Origin: Cafeteria roenbergensis
Lineage: Eukaryota > Sar > Bigyra > Bicosoecida > Cafeteriaceae
Direction of reading: 5' to 3'
Length of the DNA: 64,000 nucleotides
Assembly (NCBI GenBank): GCA_008330645.1
Contig: VLTN01000081.1
Location: 62,001-126,000 of the forward strand
The position numbers and the translations under genes are program-made. The notes beneath the pieces are model-generated. The model was not told the origin of the DNA, did no database searches, and saw only the letters and a list, made by a program, of their open reading frames with translations. The number at the start of each line of letters is the position of its first letter. The first letter of the stretch is position 1. Shown here in pieces: positions 58,309 to 64,000 of the stretch.

Positions 58309-61300
58309 ATGGACGACGAGCCAATGCTGAACTTCGCCTCGGCGGCCCCGGCGGCAGCGGGACGCAAGCCCGCTGCTCGGAAGCGGCCCCGCCCCGCGCG
58401 CGACGACCGAGGCGACGGTGGCGGCGGCCCGGGCGTTGGCAAGCCGGCAGCGGCTCGCGCCCCGGCTAGCGCCTTTTCCCGCGGGGCGGCTGTGCGTGGC
58501 CCACCCAAGCCGGCCTTCGGGCGGCTGGCCGTCGCGCCCGAGCCCGCCGCTGCGGCAACCGCTCGCCCTTTGGGCCAGGCCGCGGGAAGAGCGCCCCGCC
58601 GCCCGGCCCCTGCGCTCCTGGCTGGTGCAGGGAGCGACGACGAGGCCGCCGGCGCGGGGGAAATCGAGGGCTCCCGGCCGCACAGGGCCCCTCGCGACGG
58701 CGCCAGGCCCGAGGGCCGCGACGGCCCTCGCGCGCGGAAGCGGCCCAAGCCAGCCCTCCTCGAAGAGTACGGCCGCGAGGCCGCTGCGGCCGTGCTTGCC
58801 TCCCACGAGGGCGGTGCCGCCGCCGCGGCCGCCCCGGCGGGGAGCCGCCGGCAGCCCATGCGAACCGGCCCCCAGCAGGTGTCCATGACCGTGGCCGGTG
58901 ACAGCTCCCGCCTCGAGGCTGCGGCGCGCGGCGCGGGCAGCCGCTCCTCCCGCCACCTGTGGCAGGCCGGGAAGACGTTCGCGTCGCTCGGCCTCTCCGG
59001 GGACGTCCTGTCTCGACTCGAGGCCAAGCCGGAGGACGTTGACCGCGAGCTCCCATCCGTGAAGCGCCGCGGGCTCGGCCTCGAGACGCCCACGCGGGTG
59101 CAGCGCGCGGCAGTGCCGCTGGGCTGGAAGGGCCGCGACCTGCTGGTGCGGGCAGAGACTGGCTCGGGCAAGACCCTGGCATTCCTCCTCCCTGTGGTGG
59201 ACTGGCTGGTGCGCAAGGCGAGCGCCGCTTCGCGCACGGGCAACACCACCACCCGCTCCGGCACCCGCTGCCTCATCCTCGCCCCCACGCGGGAGCTCGC
59301 GTCGCAGATCGAGGACGTCGCCCAGAGGCTCTGCCAGCCGTTCCCCTGGCTGGTGGTTGGGTCCGTGACCGGCGGCGAGAAGCGCAAGAGCGAGAAGGCG
59401 CGCCTGCGCAAGGGCGTGACCATCCTGGTGGCCACGCCGGGCCGGCTGGTGGACCACCTCGAGAAGACGCGAGCGATGACGTTCGGCGGCCTCACGCGCC
59501 TCAAGTGGCTGGTGATGGACGAGGCGGACAGACTGCTGGACCTGGGGTTCGAGTCGCAGGTGAAGGCCGTGCTGGACGCCATCGAGGAGGCGAAGCGGCA
59601 CGCTGAGATGCGGCGGCTGCAGGAGGAGAGCGCGGCGGCGGAGCCGGACAGCAGCGATGACGAGGAGGAGGACGACGACGACGAGCAGGAGCATGACGAG
59701 GAGGAGGAGGAGGAGGAGGAGGAGGGCGGCGATGCTGACGACGACGAAGACGAGGACGACGAGGAGAGCGAGGATGGCGGTGGGCAGCGCGCGCGCAAGG
59801 GCCGTGGCGCGGCCACTGCTGCTGCGGCTGCGGCCGCTGCCGTGGCAGCCGGCCCCCGCAACTGGACCGTCAGCCTGTTCAGCGCGACGCTCTCGTCGGG
59901 CGTGCGCCGCCTCGCCGGCATTGCTCTGGCGGACCCGGTGTTCATCGACGGCGATACCGGCGTGATCACCGACACCCGGTCGGGCGAGGTGACGAAGCTC
60001 GACGCTGGCCCCGCCGACGCCGCGCCCAAGAGCGACGGCGACCTCGTCCGCATGCCCCGGCAGCTCTCCCAGTTCGCGGTGCCGGCGCCCACCAAGTGGC
60101 GCCTCGTCACGCTGCTCGGCGCCATCCGCCACTTCCTCATGGCCGGTCCGTCGGGCCCCGGCTCGGGCAAGCTCGTCGTCTTCTTCGCCACCTGCGACGG
60201 CGTCGACTTCCACTACGCCCTGCTGCAGAAGCTCTGGGCTGGACTCGCACCCCCGCCGCCCGTCACGGACGCCGCCGCGGCTGCCGCCGTGGCCGCCGGG
60301 CCTTCCCCCTTTGCTGCGGGCGGGGCCGCTCCGGACGCCAAGGCGGCGCCCGCCACGGGCCTGGCAAACTCCTGCGTGGTCCAGCGGCTCCACGGCAACT
60401 TGAAGCAGCCCGAGCGCCAGACGGCGCTCAGCAGCTTCTCGGGAGCGCGCGGGGGGCTGCTTCTCGCAACCGACGTCGTGGCCCGAGGCATCGATCTGCC
60501 CCGGGTGGACGCCATCGTGCAGGCGGACCCGCCCGAGTCCGTGGAGGAGTACGCGCACCGCGCAGGGCGCACCGCCCGCTCTGGCAAGGCGGGTCAGGCC
60601 GCGCTGCTGCTCGCGCCCCACGAGATGCCCCTCCTCGACGTGCTCGCCACGCACGGCATCCGCTCGACCAAGCAGAGCAACGTTCCCTTCCTGCGCTCGC
60701 TGCGCCTTGCCCGCCTGCCTCTGGAGGTCTCCGGGCTGGACCTGACCAAGCTGCGTGCCTCTGCGATGCGCAGCGAGGCGTCCGCGGCTGCCTCAGACGC
60801 CATGGCAAGCATGCGCAGGGGAGACGACAGCGGCAGCGATGGGGACGACGACGACGACCGCAAGCGCAGGCAGGGCGGCCAGCGCCCCGGCTTTCACGGC
60901 CACCAAGCGGGCGGCGGCGGCGGCGGCGGCGGCGCTAGCGGCCCCAAGGTCGACCGGCGCGCTCGCATGCGGCTCCTGGCAGGGGCCCTTGAGTCCTCCC
61001 GCTCTCGCGCTCCCGACTCCTCGCTCAAGGACTCCAGCGGCGACCTCGACAACGCCTCCCGCGGTGTGGAGCTCGACGGCGTGCGCTGGCAAGTGCTCTG
61101 TGAGGAGATGATCAGCGGGCCGCACCGCGACCCCGCCCTCCACCTGGCCGCCATCAAGGCGTACACCGCCCACGTGCGGGCCTACGCATGCTTCGGCAAG
61201 GAGCTCCGCAGCTTCCTGCACCCGCGAGCGCTGCACCTCGGGCACCTGGCCAAGGCGTACGGTCTCGTGGACCAGCCCTCCAAGCTCGACACCCAGCAGG

Positions 61301-61773
61301 CCGAGAACGAGGCATACCACGCCAAGCGGGCAGCGGAGGCGGGCCCTGACGGCCACAGCGACCGCGGGGGCAGGGGTGGCGGCCGCGGGGGCGGAAGTGG
61401 CCGCGGTGGCCGCGGGCGCGGCGGCGGCAGGGGCGGCTTCGGGGGCGATCGCGGGCGCGGCGGCGGCGGCCGGGGGTCGTTCGGCGCCAGCTCCTCGAGC
61501 GAGTTTTCTGGCGGGTTTGCGAGCGGCTCTACCGGCAGCTCCAGGGGCGGGCGAGGCCGCGGCGGCTCGCGCGGTGGCGGCCGCGGAGGTCGTGGTGGCG
61601 GCCGCGGGGGTGGCTTGCGAGATGGCTTCGGCGAATCTGGCACTCGTTCCAACAGGCTCCGGCGCGACGACGGCAAATCCGACTCCAGAGGCCGCGGCGG
61701 CCGTGGAGGCCGCGGCACTGGCCGCGGTCGCGGACACCAGAAGCGCATCCAGTCCGCAGAGTTCGCCATGTAG
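58309..61773 (+). CDS. DDX31: DEAD-box RNA helicase DDX31/Dbp7
   Basis: 1154 residues in one exon from the ATG at 58309. Q-motif region TPTRVQRAAVPLG; motif I AETGSGKT (~282); PTRELASQ; TPGRLVDHLE; DEAD box VMDEADRLLDLGF (~402); SAT in FSATLSSGVRRLAG (~523); LLATDVVARGIDLP; motif VI HRAGRTARSG (~750). The C-terminal block AAIKAYTAHVRAYACFG with FLHPRALHLGHLAKAYGL is characteristic of DDX31/Dbp7-type helicases. The family acts in the nucleolus on 60S ribosomal subunit assembly. Odd points are a ~60-residue Glu/Asp-rich insert between motifs II and III (~440-500) and a ~130-residue RGG tail (GRGGGRGGGSGRGGRGRGGG) ending KRIQSAEFAM. All catalytic motifs are intact. Confidence 0.93.
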   Translation: MDDEPMLNFASAAPAAAGRKPAARKRPRPARDDRGDGGGGPGVGKPAAARAPASAFSRGAAVRGPPKPAFGRLAVAPEPAAAATARPLGQAAGRAPRRPAPALLAGAGSDDEAAGAGEIEGSRPHRAPRDGARPEGRDGPRARKRPKPALLEEYGREAAAAVLASHEGGAAAAAAPAGSRRQPMRTGPQQVSMTVAGDSSRLEAAARGAGSRSSRHLWQAGKTFASLGLSGDVLSRLEAKPEDVDRELPSVKRRGLGLETPTRVQRAAVPLGWKGRDLLVRAETGSGKTLAFLLPVVDWLVRKASAASRTGNTTTRSGTRCLILAPTRELASQIEDVAQRLCQPFPWLVVGSVTGGEKRKSEKARLRKGVTILVATPGRLVDHLEKTRAMTFGGLTRLKWLVMDEADRLLDLGFESQVKAVLDAIEEAKRHAEMRRLQEESAAAEPDSSDDEEEDDDDEQEHDEEEEEEEEEGGDADDDEDEDDEESEDGGGQRARKGRGAATAAAAAAAAVAAGPRNWTVSLFSATLSSGVRRLAGIALADPVFIDGDTGVITDTRSGEVTKLDAGPADAAPKSDGDLVRMPRQLSQFAVPAPTKWRLVTLLGAIRHFLMAGPSGPGSGKLVVFFATCDGVDFHYALLQKLWAGLAPPPPVTDAAAAAAVAAGPSPFAAGGAAPDAKAAPATGLANSCVVQRLHGNLKQPERQTALSSFSGARGGLLLATDVVARGIDLPRVDAIVQADPPESVEEYAHRAGRTARSGKAGQAALLLAPHEMPLLDVLATHGIRSTKQSNVPFLRSLRLARLPLEVSGLDLTKLRASAMRSEASAAASDAMASMRRGDDSGSDGDDDDDRKRRQGGQRPGFHGHQAGGGGGGGGASGPKVDRRARMRLLAGALESSRSRAPDSSLKDSSGDLDNASRGVELDGVRWQVLCEEMISGPHRDPALHLAAIKAYTAHVRAYACFGKELRSFLHPRALHLGHLAKAYGLVDQPSKLDTQQAENEAYHAKRAAEAGPDGHSDRGGRGGGRGGGSGRGGRGRGGGRGGFGGDRGRGGGGRGSFGASSSSEFSGGFASGSTGSSRGGRGRGGSRGGGRGGRGGGRGGGLRDGFGESGTRSNRLRRDDGKSDSRGRGGRGGRGTGRGRGHQKRIQSAEFAM

Positions 61774-62128
61774 GCGGCAAGTGCTGCCGGCGGCCCGGGT
61801 GAGCGAGCTTGGCGCGTAGCCTCGGTTCGCTGCTGCCGCCCTGAACAACCAGCCGTCTGTCCCAGCCGATTTGACCAGAACTCCTCAACACAACACGCAC
61901 ACGCACACACACACGCACCGCGCACACACGCACCGCAGGCTGGAACTGAGTGCCCCCCCCCCCGCAGGTTCGTCGTGCGCAGGCGGGCTAGGGAGCCGAC
62001 TCTGTCCACCGCAGAACCACGCGCTTCGCCTCGCTGGGCAGGGCCGGGGTGACAAGACCGCACCCAGCTCCTCGGCCGTTCTGCCACGCCCCGCACCGGG
62101 GGAGGGGGGGAACATGCACCAAATCGAA
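61774..62128. other. Convergent intergenic region with CA repeat and poly-C
   Basis: 355 bp between converging stops. An imperfect (CA)n run lies at about 61886-61938 and a run of 11 C at 61953-61963. No gene is seen. Confidence 0.6.
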
Positions 62129-62827
62129 TCAGTGCGTGGCGTCGCTGAGGTCAAAGTCCATCACCGACGAGCCGCCGGACTGCATGTCGCTGCCTTCGGC
62201 TGCGTCGGCCTCGCCGTCCGCTGGGGTTTCGGCCGGCGCAGCGGCACCCGCTGCCGCCGCGGCGGCAGCGGCAACGGGCGGCGCCGGTTCGCCCCTGCTT
62301 GGAGACTTGAACTCGACAAACTCCCACGGTTGCCTGCACAGTGGGCAGATCTGCCCGGTCGCGTCGGTGCGGGACTCCAGCCATTTCATCAAGCACGGCA
62401 TGTGGAACGCGTGCCCACAGCGGCCAAAGACTGCGCGGGGTCCGCAACGAGAGCAGGAAACGCCCACACGCTGTTGTGTCCTGCAGGCCATCCGCGGCGG
62501 CCTCGGAGCGCTTGCGGGGGCTGAAGCGAGAGGCAACTCACCAGGGGGGCATTCGTCGCCAGGGAACTTGACGCCAGGAGCGCACCCGTCCATGTCAGCC
62601 ATGCAAATCCCACACGTCTCGTCCGGCACTTCCCATTTCCAGATGGCAACCGGCGTCCAGGCTGTGGGTGCGGGTCAGGGCGACAGCGCGGGGCCAGCAA
62701 GGTTCAGCTCGCCCGTTGGCAGCACGCGTGAGGCAACCGCCGCACGCCACGGCCTGCACTGGGCAGCGCTGAGCACGCCACAGGCGCACGCACACTTGAT
62801 CGTGACCGAAAAACCGGAGTCAGCCAT
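62129..62827 (-). CDS. ANAPC11: APC11, RING subunit of the anaphase-promoting complex
   Basis: Three exons, 62794-62827, 62542-62661 and 62129-62430; introns of 132 bp (GTGCGT to CCCACAG) and 111 bp (GTGAGT to GCGCAG), both phase 1; 151 residues. Splicing gives VTIKSWTPVAIWKWEVPDE, matching the APC11 start (IKxWxxVAxWxW), then ETCGICMADMDGC, KFPGDECPPVFGRCGHAFHM and PCLMKWL, ICPLCRQPWEF. RING ligands Cys28, Cys31, Cys56, His58, His61, Cys64, Cys80 and Cys83 are all present. Three of the four ligands of APC11's third zinc are replaced (Ala39, Val42, Pro63; Cys49 kept). A ~60-residue Ala-rich, acidic tail (ending MDFDLSDATH) is absent from the 84-residue human protein. APC11 recruits the E2 and, with APC2, catalyses cyclin and securin ubiquitination. 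Confidence 0.93.
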
Positions 62828-64000
62828 CTGTGGTCCCCGAGTGCGTTGCGCGTGCAGCTTCAGTGCAAGTGGCATGCTCGTCCCAAGTGAAATATCTGAG
62901 GCAACATTTTCGGCAATGGTTGCCTCACAAGCCGCGCGGGAGGCCACTTGGAGGAGGGCTTGCTCCGTTTCGCTCTCTCCTGGGCAGTGTGCTGTGCAGT
63001 CCGTGCACAGCAGTGGGTGTTCATTGGGAGGCCATGGAACCGGTCGCGCTGCTGCAGCTGCCCAAGGGCAGCTCGGCCAGGGAATGAGTGGAGAGTCCGA
63101 GAATTTCAAAGCACGCGGGCCTACCGTGCTGTGTTTGGAACTTGGTTAGCGGCCGGGGCCAACGAGGCGCTGCTTGTGGCGTTCAATGAGCTTGAAACCC
63201 CGACAGGAATGAACTTTGGCGCGTTGCCGCCCCTGCCTCCCCCCCCCCGCGCGGCCGTGCATGCATCCGCACTGCTACGTTGGCGCACATACCCTCGGGG
63301 GCACAACAAGGACGATTCGGCCGGAGGTGCAGCAGCTCGAGTGGCGTCGCGCACTCTGCGCGGCGAGCGACCCGCTGCGCCGACCTGGCCCGCTGGCTCG
63401 CGGTGGCGAACAGCATGACCTGGCATGCAATCAATGCGATCTGCGCCGCCCCGCGCAGCTTGAGGCGATGGCTAGAGAGCTTGGGGCTCGACAGCGCCAG
63501 CGACTGCTGACGCGTGGCGCCGCCAGTCGCGAGCCACCCGAAATGGCCGGCCCTTGGCTGGCTGGCACGGCTGCTGCACTCCAATCAGGACCGAAACTGC
63601 AATACCCAAAACCGCCCGCGTGTGGGGGCGGAACGCGTAGCGGGGCGGGGAGGAGAGGCGATGCCCTGCAGGCGCCATCGCGAGTCACAAGCTGACTCGC
63701 TGACCGAATGCGGCCCTGGGAAGCCTGCCGGCCGCATTCGCGCTTCCTCCCCGCACGTCCCCCGTGCGGCAAGCACGGCCAGTGGCGATATCTGTGCAGG
63801 ACGCGGTGTCACCGGACTGGCGCCGGTCACGGGCCCGGCAGCTCGGCCAAACAGAGCCGGTCTGGCCTTGCTGGAACGCGCGTCCGGATGCGCACAACCC
63901 GTCACAAGCGCTGGCCCCACAAACCGCGCGCCTGCTCCGATGGCCATGCCATCAGCCCACTTTCGAGGCTCGTCCCGCACCAAGCATTCGCGATCGGGGT
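62828..64000. other. Right-edge region, no gene recognised
   Basis: 1173 bp to the window end. The first ~100 bp upstream of the APC11 ATG carry an AT-richer patch (GTGAAATATCTGAGG, then CATTTTCGGC, about 62889-62917), a possible promoter. A C-rich run occurs at about 63237-63249. Several open frames exist on both strands but none is protein-like or splice-supported. The end or start of a gene lying mostly beyond 64000 cannot be excluded. Confidence 0.4.

Noticed and set aside
63088-64000. Several short open frames on both strands near the right edge
   Set aside because: No protein-like composition, splice signals or family motifs; expected by chance at this GC content.
1-64000. tRNA, rRNA, transposable elements or virus-derived genes
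   Set aside because: Reading both strands I found no B-box-like tRNA pattern, transposase, reverse transcriptase, capsid or terminal-repeat structure that I could support; a tRNA or repeat search program would be decisive.

Overview
This window is a piece of a compact, GC-rich (very high by eye) nuclear genome of a microbial eukaryote. The evidence is eukaryote-only genes (APC11, the retriever subunit VPS35L, the exosome nuclease RRP6, TRM1, Nopp140, a PX-AGC kinase, a SANT co-repressor), spliceosomal introns that nearly all open with GTGAGY, and a SPIRAL1-type microtubule protein of the kind known from plants and algae/stramenopiles. A GC-rich free-living protist such as a bicosoecid stramenopile (Cafeteria-like) would fit, but that is inference. 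I recognised no transposon, virus-derived gene, tRNA, rRNA or CRISPR array.

Layout, left to right. A sterol delta-7 reductase runs in from the left edge (2-1198, +), then an atypical E2 ubiquitin-conjugating enzyme (1415-2562, +). A ~2.5 kb-residue coiled-coil protein (2746-10197, -) carries a 2.8-kb array of 14- and 29-residue repeats. Next come a carboxylic-acid-reductase-like adenylation/carrier/reductase protein (10838-16942, -), an unrecognised protein (17120-18281, +), VPS35L (18662-22247, -), and a 1533-residue surface protein with PPC-like beta-sandwiches and one C-terminal membrane anchor (23058-27659, -). Then follow Nopp140/NOLC1 (28654-29903, -), a PX-AGC (SGK3-like) kinase (30349-32638, +), a secreted propeller-like protein (33267-34559, +), a membrane-anchored histidine acid phosphatase (34988-36526, -), a small secreted protein (37389-38260, -) and TRM1 (38619-41501, -). 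The right third holds a SPIRAL1-like protein (41792-42443, +), a cis-prenyltransferase with very long extensions (42900-46412, +), RRP6/EXOSC10 (46786-49527, -), an unrecognised, possibly mitochondrial protein (49735-51773, +), a SANT-domain co-repressor-like protein (52110-58045, -), a DDX31/Dbp7 DEAD-box helicase (58309-61773, +) and APC11 (62129-62827, -).

The genes do not form one pathway. There are small themes: ribosome and RNA maturation (Nopp140, RRP6, DDX31, TRM1), ubiquitin (E2, APC11), endosomal signalling and recycling (PX kinase, VPS35L), isoprenoid/sterol metabolism (DHCR7, cis-prenyltransferase) and cell-surface or lysosomal proteins (PPC protein, acid phosphatase, propeller-like protein). 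Five pairs are divergent with 177-445 bp between start codons, suggesting shared promoters. The most striking global pattern is that all 12 introns I could place sit close to the 5' end of their genes, often behind exons of 19-78 nt, while the remaining kilobases of coding sequence are uninterrupted.

Coordinates of spliced genes are my own exon reconstruction from splice motifs, reading frame and protein-family fit. Single-exon starts are the first ATG that gives a sensible N-terminus, so a further tiny 5' exon may be missing in some genes.
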